Origin: Hufsiella arboris
GTDB lineage: Bacteria; Bacteroidota; Bacteroidia; Sphingobacteriales; Sphingobacteriaceae
DNA length: 64,000 nt
Direction of reading: 5' to 3'
Assembly: GCF_009834875.1 (NCBI RefSeq)
Contig: NZ_WVHT01000008.1
Coordinates: 1-64,000, forward strand
Notes under the pieces: model-generated
What the model was told of the DNA's origin: nothing
The model's database searches: none
Seen by the model: only the letters and a program-made list of their open reading frames with translations
Made by a program: the position numbers and the translations under genes
Shown: positions 1 to 8,628 of the stretch, one piece after another
Layout: every line of letters starts with the position of its first letter
How positions within the stretch are numbered: position 1 is the first letter of the stretch

Positions 1-275
1 CAGGCAGCTTGCAGATCAGCCGTCTGACGGGTTGACGTTCTGAAAAAGTTTACACGTTTTTCAATAATGCTGTTATGGGTTTACAGGTTCAATTACCCGT
101 ATCAATAATCTGTCGATGCACACTGACTTAATAGTTCATTGTCATTCTGACGTGCAATAGGCTGTGTGCGAGAAGAAGGAAGAATCTCCACGTTTATTGG
201 CAGTGTGAAAGTTTTAGCAGAGCCAGCTTTAATTAATAGGTGATGAAAAGATACAAGCTGCAAGCTCGCACCGCA
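1..275. repeat. Long dispersed intergenic repeat, left copy
   Basis: This stretch is closely similar, in the same orientation, to 12639-12907. Both share GCAGCTTGCAGAT, CCGTCTGACGG, a run ending in TTTACACGTTTTTCAATAAT, the segment AAGGAAGAATCTCC(A/G)CG followed by TTTATTGGCAGT, and the hairpin region AGCTGCAAGCTCGCACC. It may continue beyond the left edge of the window. No ORF is convincing. It reads as a non-coding dispersed repeat of the genome. Confidence 0.7.
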
Positions 276-923
276 AAGGGGTTCACCATACTGCGGCTGT
301 GCAGTTGATAATGGTAGGTGATAACACCGACTATAAGGGAAAGTTAGATATATCCATAATAACCCTGTTAAAGCCGGCTTATGTGATTCGCCTGAGCAAT
401 ACAAGCTTTCGTCGCCTAAGTATTATTATTGCAACCAAGATGATGCACTGATTACTCATTACAAAGAACACATTTAGTGGTACGGTGATAACACCGACCA
501 CAGGTAAATAAGAACTTACGGTTATAATTACAGAGAATCTTTCTTTTAGAAATGGTTTAAAACTCAACGACCGGAAGGTATAAACAGGAGATTTTTTTTC
601 AGTGCGTAGGCGGCTTGTAGACGGCTTCAAGGTGGCTTTGGAAAAGGTATTAAAAAAAGCGGTATTTTTTATTTTTTTAAGACTTGTATAAGGAGGGTAG
701 ACCTTGTGTTAAGGATTGACTTTGAATGCTTTGTCATCCTGAACGCTGTGCTGTTTAGAAAGTGAGTTGGCGAGTGAAGGATCTTCGAGATGACGTTGTA
801 AACTTCAATTATAAGCAGTATCAAGCTAGCCATTGCGCCGTTTGCTCTGAAGCCAGAGTATCGTATTCAGTACCGGTAAAACATCCTGCGAACATTTAAA
901 CCAGCAAGGTTTGAAGATTTCGA
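276..923. other. Intergenic, no gene seen
   Basis: No ORF with protein-like composition is visible here; the short frames are low quality. A further dispersed-repeat fragment lies at about 731-800 (TTTGTCATCCTGAACGC and GAAGGATCTTCGAGATGAC), of the type that recurs between genes in this window. Nothing else is recognised. Confidence 0.5.
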
Positions 924-1790
924 TTAGTGAACGTTATTTGTCTCTTCCTTGCCAGGAGAACTTTCAGAAAATATTGAAAAGCCAATTCCTATTCCCCACC
1001 AAGTTTTTCCCTGATATTTCCAGCCATTTACATCACTTGCCTTAAGGTTGTCCCAACCGATGAACAATCCAATCTGAAGTTTTTTCCATTCAATGACTTC
1101 TCCTATCGATAAGCTAATCGCGGCAAAATCGCCGGCTTTTTTTATAGTGTTATTTGTATTTGAACTATCTAATGTTACCGATGCTATACCGATTCCAAAC
1201 AATGTACTCCAATCTGTATTGGGGAACCATTTAAATAGTCCTCTATGCTTAAATCCACCTATTCCGCTGATCGAAACATCCTTAGTGAAATCTGCCGTCC
1301 CACCTCTCGCTTTAAAAGGTAAAGTGGCTACTCCAACTGCAGGCGACCAGGCATTTTCGCGTTCGGCGGCCAAAACCGTTAAGTCACTAATGGGTATTAT
1401 AAAATAACGCTGGTGCCAGTTTCCTTGTTCGTCCTGGGAAAAATTGTATGATACAATTTTGTCCTGAGACGTTGAATTTGTTTTATCTTGAACAAGCATT
1501 GCACTTTTTGATGCTGAGCCTGTCTTTTTCTTTTTTGCCTCTTCTATTTCTCTGGCATTACCCCAATTCCAAAATCTGACTACATAATTATCATCCACCT
1601 TATTGACTACGGTAAATATCGCGTCTTTTAAAAGCTCTTTTTTTATAAAACCTGAAGTATCTCCGTTAATTGTGCACTCTTGCATTTGATGCTCAACCTT
1701 TAGTTTATAATATTTTCCAATTGCTTCTTGTGAAAAACCAATTTTTACGATCGAACACAAAAAAATGATGAACCAGATAAAGCGTTTCAT
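924..1790 (-). CDS. Secreted or outer-membrane protein of unknown function
   Basis: The 288-aa protein starts with a clear Sec signal peptide (positive MKR, hydrophobic core, cleavage near GFSQ at residues 18-21). Residues 22-140 are mixed polar sequence with no recognised domain. The last roughly 100 residues alternate short glycine- and aromatic-rich strands (for example GIGIASVTLD, LQIGLFIGWDNL, WWGIGIGFSIF), as in small outer-membrane beta-barrel or surface proteins of Bacteroidota. It lies 59 bp downstream of, and in the same orientation as, the propeller lipoprotein gene, so the two may be cotranscribed. Function not recognised. Confidence 0.75.
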   Translation of the reverse strand: MKRFIWFIIFLCSIVKIGFSQEAIGKYYKLKVEHQMQECTINGDTSGFIKKELLKDAIFTVVNKVDDNYVVRFWNWGNAREIEEAKKKKTGSASKSAMLVQDKTNSTSQDKIVSYNFSQDEQGNWHQRYFIIPISDLTVLAAERENAWSPAVGVATLPFKARGGTADFTKDVSISGIGGFKHRGLFKWFPNTDWSTLFGIGIASVTLDSSNTNNTIKKAGDFAAISLSIGEVIEWKKLQIGLFIGWDNLKASDVNGWKYQGKTWWGIGIGFSIFSESSPGKEETNNVH

Positions 1791-1849
1791 AGTGTTAATT
1801 TATTGCTTTTTGAGATTGAGGTTATTGCTTGTTGAGCCAAAACAATGTT

Positions 1850-2740
1850 TTATTTTACAAAAATTGAAGTTGCCTCAGCGTCATTGCTACCGTCTGTTAA
1901 AGAGGTAGCTATTCCATTTTTCCAGATTTTTGCGACCTTGATTCCTGCGACATTATTCTCAAATCCTACTACATAAACATCCGTTCCCGAAACAAAAACT
2001 GAAGTAGCTACTGCATTGCGGGTGCCATCTGTCAGAGCAGTACCCACTCCGTTTTTCCAAATCTTTGCAACCTGTTTATCAGCAATCTTTTCTAGTCCCG
2101 CCGCATAAACATCTGTTCCTGAAACAAAAACCGAAAGCGCAGTTGAAAAGAGGTTGCTGTTTGAAAGAGCAGTTGACACACCATTTTTCCAAATCTTAGC
2201 GCCACTACTATCATATCCAGATACATAAACATCTGATCCTGATACAAAAATTGAATTGGCCCAACTTCCGAGGGTGTCACCAGTAAGAGCAGTTGCTACG
2301 CCGTTTTTCCAAACTGTTGCAACAAGATACTTTTGGGTATCCTGCCGCTCCAGTCCCGCTACATAAACATCTGATCCTGAAACAAAAATGGAATTTGCCA
2401 TAGCATAGTAGTTAGTTGAGAGAGCCGTGGCTACCCCGTTTTTCCAAACTGTCGGACCATTTCCGCCATCCCCCGCCACATAAATATCTGCCCCCGAAAC
2501 AAAAACTGAATTGGCTACTGGTTGATACTTGTAAACATATGGAAGAGCAGTACTCACCCCATTTTTCCAAACTACAGCATTGGCCGCCTTTAAACCCGCA
2601 ACATAAACATCTGTTCCTGAAACAAAAACTGAATTGGCAACACCATCCTGGCTGTTAACATCTACAAGAGCAGCGGCTACTCCATTTTTCCAAATCATCG
2701 GAATTTTCCATCCTGTAGTATTGTTATAGCGATACCCCGC
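1850..2740 (-). repeat. Seven tandem coding repeats of about 120 bp
   Basis: The C-terminal two thirds of the lipoprotein gene is an in-frame tandem repeat, visible in the DNA as recurring CCGTTTTTCCAAA and CCTGAAACAAAAA motifs (read on the plus strand) at roughly 110-130 bp spacing. Such near-identical units can expand or contract by recombination. Confidence 0.75.
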
Positions 2741-3187
2741 GATATAAACGTCACCCGCCGTAGTTGAAAAATCCACCTGCGCGCCATATGCTGTACCATT
2801 ACTATTCGTAGCAAATGCGCGAACGTAATAAGTAGTATTTGGGTTTAAACCGGTAATTTTACTGCTAAAGCTTCCAACACCCGTGCTGTCAGTTGTTTTG
2901 GTTGTTAAAGTAATATCCGGGTTGGCACTCGTAGACCATACAACTCCTCTCGCAGTTATTGGTGAGCCACCATCTGAGCTAACATTTCCGCCACAGGTTG
3001 CAGAGGTCGCTCCCTCAACAGATGCGGTCGCAGTAGTTACTGATGGTGCGAGCTTATTAATAACGGGATCTGTTATATCGCCCTTTTTTTTGCAAGACGA
3101 GACAAACAGAAATATTAGAAATACCGCTAAACCTTTAAGAATAGATCGCCATTTTTTTTTGTGAAGAATAACTTTGATCAGTGTCAT
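1850..3187 (-). CDS. Lipoprotein with FN3-like domain and seven WKNG repeats (beta-propeller-like)
   Basis: The 445-aa protein has a lipoprotein signal peptide (FLFVSSCKKK; lipidated Cys near residue 32). An Ig/FN3-like domain follows at about 48-145 (it ends in the typical LNPNTTYYVRAFATNSNG). The rest is seven units of about 40 residues, each with (I/V)WKNG(V/I)xT(A/S)L followed by SVFVSGTDVYVAG. The last strand (ATSIFVK) ends with the half-repeat that the first strand (DVYIAGYRY) lacks, which is how a seven-bladed propeller closes. It is probably surface-exposed. Ligand or substrate is unknown; no catalytic residues are recognised. Confidence 0.8.
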   Translation of the reverse strand: MTLIKVILHKKKWRSILKGLAVFLIFLFVSSCKKKGDITDPVINKLAPSVTTATASVEGATSATCGGNVSSDGGSPITARGVVWSTSANPDITLTTKTTDSTGVGSFSSKITGLNPNTTYYVRAFATNSNGTAYGAQVDFSTTAGDVYIAGYRYNNTTGWKIPMIWKNGVAAALVDVNSQDGVANSVFVSGTDVYVAGLKAANAVVWKNGVSTALPYVYKYQPVANSVFVSGADIYVAGDGGNGPTVWKNGVATALSTNYYAMANSIFVSGSDVYVAGLERQDTQKYLVATVWKNGVATALTGDTLGSWANSIFVSGSDVYVSGYDSSGAKIWKNGVSTALSNSNLFSTALSVFVSGTDVYAAGLEKIADKQVAKIWKNGVGTALTDGTRNAVATSVFVSGTDVYVVGFENNVAGIKVAKIWKNGIATSLTDGSNDAEATSIFVK

Positions 3188-3268
3188 TTGGAAAGAATTT
3201 TTGGTTTGCCCTTTTCAATAGAATTTTGAAATCGTTGTTTAAATTTCCCGTTCAATTCGTCGACAATC

Positions 3269-3288
3269 AATAGCCTTTTCCGGCTATT
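3269..3288. other. Hairpin AATAGCC-ttttcc-GGCTATT between divergent genes
   Basis: A perfect 7-bp stem with a 6-nt loop, followed by T residues on the plus strand. It lies between the divergent starts of the propeller lipoprotein gene (3187) and the PAS-LuxR gene (3326). It resembles a terminator but no plus-strand gene ends here, so it may instead lie in the leader of the PAS-LuxR gene. Confidence 0.35.
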
Positions 3289-3325
3289 TTTAGTATTTTT
3301 ATCTTGATGTCTTTCCTGACATTTT

Positions 3326-4153
3326 ATGGTTTCTATCACAACTATAAATGCCGTTATGGCCTCAAAAAAAATTGTCACCTATAAGGATCTGCTAAGCGAT
3401 GTGTATTATCCTCCAAAGGATATAGATTGCATGGAGGTGCTGCAACTATTGAGGCAGGCTGAGTCGATACCTCAATATTTGTTACCTTTTAAGGGATGTA
3501 TCCAGGTAATCGATTATACCCAGCACCGGCATGTCGCGCTGAACGGACCGTTTAAAAATATGACCGGATACGATCCAAGAGATGTAATTGAAAATGGACT
3601 GGACTTCGTCATTGATATATTTCAAAAAGATGATTTTAAAATATATAACGAAATGATTTTTGGCCAGGCGACTGAGTTTCTGTGTAACAACGCGCAAGAG
3701 GAACATAGCTCATACCTCTTTACCTATTCATACAGGTCAAGACGTGTAGACGGCAAATGGATGCAAATATTTCAGCAAGGCAGCTATATCACTGATTCAA
3801 AGTCCAAACAACCTCATTATGGCATAGCTTTTATAGCCGATATTTCACCACTTAAAAAAGACACCTCCATGATCTTTTCCATAGATAAGAAGACGAATGA
3901 AGGCGGTTTATGTAATTATACTAATCTGCTGACCAATTACTATTATCCCGAACCGGAAGAATCCAAACTTTCAAAAAGGGAAAGAGAAATAGTGGGACGC
4001 CTGGCCGATGGGCTAAGCAGTAAACAAATTGCTGGTAAACTATTCATCAGTGAGAATACGGTTGTAAACCACCGAAAAAAAATACTAAAAAAAACAAATA
4101 CCAGGAATGTTGCAGAGCTGATCCGCCATGCTTATATGAAAGGGATCATTTAG
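3326..4153 (+). CDS. PAS-like sensor with LuxR-type helix-turn-helix
   Basis: The 275-aa protein has an N-terminal PAS-like region (about 45-190; includes NMTGYDPRDVIENGLDF and a second half YRSRRVDGKWMQIF) and a C-terminal LuxR/GerE domain (about 212-272: LSKREREIVGRLADGLSSKQIA, then a SENTVVNHRKKILKK recognition helix). It is probably a cytoplasmic one-component transcription factor. An internal ATG at 3356 (MASKK) is an alternative start. The gene ends 4 bp into the convergent alpha/beta hydrolase gene. Signal and targets are unknown. Confidence 0.85.
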   Translation: MVSITTINAVMASKKIVTYKDLLSDVYYPPKDIDCMEVLQLLRQAESIPQYLLPFKGCIQVIDYTQHRHVALNGPFKNMTGYDPRDVIENGLDFVIDIFQKDDFKIYNEMIFGQATEFLCNNAQEEHSSYLFTYSYRSRRVDGKWMQIFQQGSYITDSKSKQPHYGIAFIADISPLKKDTSMIFSIDKKTNEGGLCNYTNLLTNYYYPEPEESKLSKREREIVGRLADGLSSKQIAGKLFISENTVVNHRKKILKKTNTRNVAELIRHAYMKGII

Positions 4154-4956
4154 AAAACCGCAGCAGCAAAATCAATTAGTAATTGATTAAAAACAGCAGG
4201 ATTTTCTTCGTTGATTATGTGAGCAGAATGCACAATCCGGTAAACTTTTCCATTCCATAAGGGAGAAAAAGTGTCGAGGTAATTCGTTTTTACCAATTTT
4301 TCGTCTGTGCCGAAAACCACGCAAACAGGAACGTTCCAGTTTTCAATGTTATTTAATTCGTCAGACCATCCGGCAGATGCGGTTACATTGCCAATTGCTT
4401 GCCGGAACGCCGGGTCGGTATTTCTGTAGCTTTTATAAGTTCTTTCGGCGACGTCTTTATTACTTGTTGCATAGTTAATATAATCTCTAAGCTCATTTTC
4501 GGGAGGATTAGCAGCTATTATCAGATGACCAAAAGGCCCCGGGGTGATAACAACTTCCGGCGGAAGCTGATTGTTAATAATGCATGGACTAGTTAGCACA
4601 AGGCCTTTACAATTATTTAGCGGGGGTAATATTTCACCGATGACGTTAGTTCCGTAAGAAAGTCCTGCTAAAATAAACTCGCCGGGCTTAACAAGTTCGA
4701 TTAATTGCCGAATTAAATTGCCAAGCTTTTTCAATGTGTACTCATCGGGTTCATGGAACCACTGAGAATTGCCATGCCCCGGAAGATCTATAGCTATTAA
4801 TTGGTAGTTTGCTGATAACTCATGGTCTGACAGTTGTGCAAGCCATGTTTTTGAAGACATCGAACCTCCATGTATAAAAAAAATAGCCTTTTCACCAGTG
4901 CCGTTCATCCTTATCGCCAGCGTTTTGCCATTGACCTGGACCTTATTTTGAACCAT
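4150..4956 (-). CDS. Alpha/beta-fold hydrolase
   Basis: The 268-aa cytoplasmic protein has the oxyanion-hole motif FIHGGSM, DLPGHGNS, the nucleophile elbow GLSYGTN (Ser near residue 98), an acid in FGTDEK and a catalytic His in HSAHIINEENP. This order and length fit single-domain alpha/beta hydrolases of the esterase/lactonase type. Substrate cannot be told from sequence. It is convergent with, and overlaps by 4 bp, the PAS-LuxR gene, and has no other close neighbour. Confidence 0.88.
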   Translation of the reverse strand: MVQNKVQVNGKTLAIRMNGTGEKAIFFIHGGSMSSKTWLAQLSDHELSANYQLIAIDLPGHGNSQWFHEPDEYTLKKLGNLIRQLIELVKPGEFILAGLSYGTNVIGEILPPLNNCKGLVLTSPCIINNQLPPEVVITPGPFGHLIIAANPPENELRDYINYATSNKDVAERTYKSYRNTDPAFRQAIGNVTASAGWSDELNNIENWNVPVCVVFGTDEKLVKTNYLDTFSPLWNGKVYRIVHSAHIINEENPAVFNQLLIDFAAAVF

Positions 4957-5410
4957 ATTAATTAATAAGCTTGCGAAATTCCCAATTGACTTCCGATACT
5001 AAATTTACGCATAATTCTCATCGTGATAGGTTAGCATAAATATCAGCATCAGATCATTGTAAATCAATTAATTAAGATGAAAATACGGTTCACGAATTTA
5101 GTAAAATGAACCCTTGATTCAAAGGACGTCACGCGGGCCTTAATAGCCGGACGGAGGCCTGGGTTCCGTAAAGATTTAAGCGGCTCTTAGACAGTCGGTA
5201 GCACCAGAGTCGAAAGACTCTTTTTTACTGGTCATTCGAAGTGACGCTGCACTGAACACTTCGAACAGCAGGGGGTGCAACGTGCAAGGCAACCAGCAGA
5301 ATCTGGTTCATAGAGATTTATTGGTCCCGCCGGACACTAAACCATCTGGTTCTGCAGGTTGCGCTACTTGAACTCAGACAGTGAGTTAATAAACTTTCAT
5401 GACCTTTCAC
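4957..5410. other. Intergenic with structured dispersed repeat
   Basis: No gene is seen. The main content is a dispersed structured repeat at 5207-5270 (listed separately). The segment 5280-5370 has TGCAACGTGCAAGG and GGTTGCGCTACTTG-like half repeats. The promoter of the next operon begins at 5418. Confidence 0.5.
5207..5270. repeat. Structured dispersed repeat (two hairpins)
   Basis: GAGTC-gaaa-GACTC forms a stem with a GNRA-type loop, and TTCGAAGTG pairs with CACTTCGAA around a 13-nt loop. The same pair of hairpins occurs at 8561-8626 and 10302-10367, with a degenerate partial copy near 12476-12510. Confidence 0.7.
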
Positions 5411-5417
5411 TTTTAAC

Positions 5418-5447
5418 TTTGAAGAGTAAATTTTATTTATACTTTTG
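5418..5447 (+). promoter_or_regulatory. Promoter of the rtcB-prfH operon (Bacteroidota type)
   Basis: A -33 TTTG at 5418-5421 and a -7 TACTTTTG at 5440-5447, 18 bp apart, match the Bacteroidota consensus TTG-N19-TAnnTTTG. Transcription would start near 5455, giving a leader of about 235 nt before rtcB. Confidence 0.6.
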
Positions 5448-5485
5448 CAGCCAATTCCTTAATCAATCTCAAATACTTAGGAATT

Positions 5486-5509
5486 ATGACTTCATTTATT
5501 CACATATAG
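5486..5509 (+). CDS. Possible 7-codon leader peptide upstream of rtcB
   Basis: ATG ACT TCA TTT ATT CAC ATA TAG encodes MTSFIHI. It is preceded by AGGA five bases upstream and lies inside the predicted transcript leader. Such a tiny frame could arise by chance; it is listed because the downstream genes act on stalled or damaged ribosomes, so a translated leader is a plausible sensor. Confidence 0.2.
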   Translation: MTSFIHI

Positions 5510-5595
5510 CCCTTTCGATCCAGCTGGTTAGCTAGCTTCAATACCTTTATTGTATTACGAGTAGTTTGCTGATGCAAGGCATTGCCGAAAGGTAT

Positions 5596-5684
5596 ATCCG
5601 GTCCCGGATGAATTATCTTCATTAAAATCAATTTTCAATAACAATTAAAAAAGAGGATAGCTGTGGGCTATCCGCAATGAAGAT
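5596..5684 (+). promoter_or_regulatory. Structured mRNA leader just before rtcB
   Basis: Three perfect inverted repeats fill this stretch: ATCCGG-tc-CCGGAT (5596-5609), an outer helix ATCTTCATT (5615-5623) pairing with AATGAAGAT (5676-5684), and inside it GGATAGC-tgtgg-GCTATCC (5655-5673). The outer helix closes 5 nt before the rtcB start at 5690, so folding would occlude ribosome access. This may be a regulatory structure or an RNA substrate of the encoded ligase; both are inference. Confidence 0.5.
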
Positions 5685-5689
5685 CCTGT

Positions 5690-7093
5690 ATGGACAATTC
5701 AATAAAAACAAAAGATTTAACCAAAATAAGTTATACAAATAATACGGCAAGGAGCCTTGTTGCATCGGTATTCAACAAGCATTTCAAATACCATTCGAAA
5801 GATGAGAAGCTGGAAATTCTTGTTCAGATAAAAGATAGGCCGCAGGACTTTCTGGCTAATGAAGGAACAGCTAAGATAGCCCAGGTTTTCGCCGGAGGTG
5901 AGGATAGAATAAAACCAAGCTATTTTTCTCTGCTGGATAAGCCGGCAGCATTTAAAGTGTACGGCGCCATGCACGTTGATGACCATGCAATTAAGCAGAT
6001 GGAACTTGCTATGTCGTTGCCAATTAGCATACAAGGCGCATTGATGCCCGATGCACACGGTGGTTACGGATTGCCGATAGGAGCAGCGCTGGCCACAGAT
6101 AATGCGGTAATTCCATATGGCGTTGGCATGGATATCGGTTGCCGGATGAGGCTTTCCATACTGGATGCAAGCGACAGCTACCTGCAGCGGTATGATTTTC
6201 AGCTAAAGCAGGCGCTTCGGAATTTCACGCATTTTGGTATGGAGGGGGGCTTGGGATTCAGGCAGGAACACGAGGTTTTAGAGCATCCCTTATTCAGATC
6301 GACGCCATTGCTTCGCAGGTTGCACGGAAAGGCGGCAAGACAATTAGGTACTTCCGGGAACGGGAATCACTTTGTAGAATTTGGTGAGATCATGCTTTAT
6401 GAAGGCAATAGCCTTGGCTTGCCGGCAAACAAATACCTGGCTTTGCTTTCCCATTCCGGTAGTCGCGGCCTGGGTGCTGCTATCGCTAAAGAATATACCG
6501 CCATCGCGATGGAACGTTGTAAACTTCCTAATAATACCAGGCAACTGGCGTGGTTAAGCCTCGACTCTGAAGCCGGAGCAGAATACTGGCAGGCTATGAA
6601 CTTAGCAGGCGATTATGCTAAGGCTTGCCATGATAGGATACACATCAATGTGCTGAAAGACCTGGGACTTAAAATCCTGGCTAAAGTGGAAAATCACCAT
6701 AATTTCGCCTGGAAAGATCGGTTGCCCGATGGTAAAGAGGTAATTATCCACCGCAAAGGCGCTACGCCCGCACATGCAGGTGAATTGGGAATCATACCCG
6801 GCAGTATGACTGCTCCGGCATACCTGGTAAGGGGGCTTGGTATTGAAACTTCGCTTTACTCTGCTGCTCACGGTGCTGGGCGTGCCCTAAGCCGGCAGAA
6901 AGCCAAAGACAGTATGACGGGTTCGGGCATGAAACAGCTCTTGTCAAAAGCCGGGGTAACGCTTATCGGAGGAAACATCGACGAAAATCCCCGGGCATAC
7001 AAAGACATCGAGAAAGTGATGCACGCGCAGAAAGCTCTCGTAAGTACGGAAGGTGTTTTCTATCCCAAAATTGTAAGAATGAGTAAAGACTAA
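5690..7093 (+). CDS. rtcB: RtcB-family RNA ligase (RtcB2 type, PrfH-linked)
   Basis: RtcB joins 2',3'-cyclic phosphate or 3'-phosphate RNA ends to 5'-OH ends using GTP and Mn2+. The 467-aa protein shows the whole active site: DAHGGYGLPIG, GVGMDIGCR (Asp148), GNGNHFVE (His227), LLSHSGSRG (His255), VENHHNFAW (His336/337) and the guanylylated histidine in AAHGAGR (His394). It is followed after 4 bp by prfH. In the family literature, RtcB paralogues paired with PrfH religate 16S rRNA cut in the decoding centre. Function as ligase is near certain; the ribosome-repair role comes from the pairing. Confidence 0.95.
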   Translation: MDNSIKTKDLTKISYTNNTARSLVASVFNKHFKYHSKDEKLEILVQIKDRPQDFLANEGTAKIAQVFAGGEDRIKPSYFSLLDKPAAFKVYGAMHVDDHAIKQMELAMSLPISIQGALMPDAHGGYGLPIGAALATDNAVIPYGVGMDIGCRMRLSILDASDSYLQRYDFQLKQALRNFTHFGMEGGLGFRQEHEVLEHPLFRSTPLLRRLHGKAARQLGTSGNGNHFVEFGEIMLYEGNSLGLPANKYLALLSHSGSRGLGAAIAKEYTAIAMERCKLPNNTRQLAWLSLDSEAGAEYWQAMNLAGDYAKACHDRIHINVLKDLGLKILAKVENHHNFAWKDRLPDGKEVIIHRKGATPAHAGELGIIPGSMTAPAYLVRGLGIETSLYSAAHGAGRALSRQKAKDSMTGSGMKQLLSKAGVTLIGGNIDENPRAYKDIEKVMHAQKALVSTEGVFYPKIVRMSKD

Positions 7094-7097
7094 CATA

Positions 7098-7712
7098 ATG
7101 GAAGAGAAAATATTTTTAATCACCGCCGGTAGCGGGCCATTGGAATGCTGCCGGGCAGTATACAAAGTGCGAGAACTTCTGATAGCGCAGGCTCGCAAGC
7201 TGGACTTGCAGGTGGAAATACTGGATGAGATACCTGCAGAAAAGACAGGCGCTCTCCAGTCTTGTACACTCAGGTTTAAAGGATTTGTTCCTGAGGTCTT
7301 TATGAACGAATGGCAGGGCACGGTACAATGGATTGCGGCGAGCCCTTACCGGCCCGCACATAAGCGCAAGAACTGGTTCGTAGGGGTGGAAATCCTGGAA
7401 AATGGAGCGCCGGTAAGCTGGAATGAATCGGAGGTAACGTTTGAAACATTTAGAGCTTCCGGTCCCGGCGGGCAGAACGTAAACAAAGTTGAAAGCGCTG
7501 TAAGGGTAACGCATCAGCACACCGGGATTCAAATCCGGGTGGCGGACACCCGTTCCCAGCTCGAAAACAAAAGTATAGCGCTGAAACGATTAGCGCAAAA
7601 ATTAGAAGCGCTGCAAAATGAACAAGCTTCGCAGCTAAGGCATGATACCCGGAACAAACATCTTTCCCTGGAACGGGGAAATCCGGTTAAAGTGATCAGA
7701 GGGCCGCTGTGA
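7098..7712 (+). CDS. prfH: Peptide chain release factor homologue PrfH
   Basis: The 204-aa protein carries the GGQ peptidyl-tRNA hydrolysis motif in ASGPGGQNVNKVESAVRVTH (GGQ at 124-126), followed by the R/K-rich tail typical of class I release factors. It lacks the stop-codon reading domain of RF1/RF2 (those are about 360 aa); the N-terminal part (FLITAGSGPLECCRAVY) is the PrfH-specific one. PrfH frees nascent chains from ribosomes with a broken decoding centre. It sits 4 bp after rtcB and 25 bp before the TPR gene, so one operon is likely. Confidence 0.92.
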   Translation: MEEKIFLITAGSGPLECCRAVYKVRELLIAQARKLDLQVEILDEIPAEKTGALQSCTLRFKGFVPEVFMNEWQGTVQWIAASPYRPAHKRKNWFVGVEILENGAPVSWNESEVTFETFRASGPGGQNVNKVESAVRVTHQHTGIQIRVADTRSQLENKSIALKRLAQKLEALQNEQASQLRHDTRNKHLSLERGNPVKVIRGPL

Positions 7713-7737
7713 AAATTTTAGAGATTTTAAATGACAA

Positions 7738-8259
7738 ATGAATATGGATATTTATTGTACGATAGAAGAACGATACATCCAGGCAACTGAAGAGCTAAGG
7801 TATGGTGAAGCCGCCAAAGCGCTCCGGTTGTTCAACGAACTTTTGATAGCTGATACTGCTTATGCACGTACCTATTTTCAAATAGGTATCATCAACTATT
7901 ATTACATCAAAGACTACCAGGCCGCAGGATATTATTTCAGTGAGTGTATAAAGTTAGATCCCGGTTTCCCGGATGTATATACGGATTTTATAAAGCTTCT
8001 TGTTTTCCTCAATATGCAAAAGAAAGCGAAGCAGATAGCATTTAAGGCGATGGAAGTGGCAGGTGTAGGCCAACGACTGATTTACCAGCAGCTAGGTCTG
8101 CTTGAAGAGAAAAATCAGAATTGGAGCGCTGCCATTAATTATTACCAAAAGGCTTATGCGTATTCGCTGGATAAAGAGGACGCCGATGAATCAACGGCTG
8201 ACTTGGAACGTGCTAAGAGTAAGCTGTCAAAACAGGCCAGGTTTGTTTACAGCAGTTAG
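7738..8259 (+). CDS. TPR-repeat protein in the rtcB-prfH operon
   Basis: The 173-aa protein has no signal peptide or membrane segment and consists of about four TPR-like helical pairs (for example YFQIGIINYYYIKDYQAAGY at about 42-61, and SAAINYYQKAYAYSL near 128-142). TPR proteins are scaffolds; a partner is not evident. It begins 25 bp after prfH in the same direction and may be cotranscribed. Whether it belongs to the repair module or is only a neighbour is not known. Confidence 0.75.
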   Translation: MNMDIYCTIEERYIQATEELRYGEAAKALRLFNELLIADTAYARTYFQIGIINYYYIKDYQAAGYYFSECIKLDPGFPDVYTDFIKLLVFLNMQKKAKQIAFKAMEVAGVGQRLIYQQLGLLEEKNQNWSAAINYYQKAYAYSLDKEDADESTADLERAKSKLSKQARFVYSS

Positions 8260-8442
8260 GATTCTTGCCGGGGTTTATTTAGAATTGGTCGGCGAATATA
8301 ATTTACGGTCATCCGGACTGGTCCGTGCAGTATGCGGGAACGGGCTAGGTGGCTTTTGCCAGAGTTTGGACGGGCAGAGGCTCGAGTTGGGCCGCGCATT
8401 TGCACAGGCGCTAAGAGTTTCACCAGCACGAATTGACCCATC

Positions 8443-8628
8443 TTTGTCATTCTGACGTGCGAAGGAATATGCAGGGAAAGGAAGAATCTCCGCGTTTATT
8501 GGATTTGCGAAAAAATCAGCAGAAAACATTTTTACGGCGTTCCAAATATGAATTTAATTTGGAGTCGAAAGACTCCTTTTTATTAATCATTCGAAGTGAC
8601 GCTGCGCTGAACACTTCGAACAGCGGTA
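8443..8628. repeat. Dispersed repeat, copy left of the Fic gene
   Basis: The copy runs from TTTGTCATTCTGACGTGC through GGAAGAATCTCCGCGTTTAT to the hairpins GGAGTC-gaaa-GACTCC (8561-8576) and TTCGAAGTG/CACTTCGAA (8590-8620). It is closely similar to 10202-10368, in the same orientation, on the other side of the Fic gene. Confidence 0.75.

Noticed and set aside
102-630. Minus-strand frames of 83-100 aa in the first kilobase
   Set aside because: They run through the dispersed repeat and have no protein-like composition or family match.
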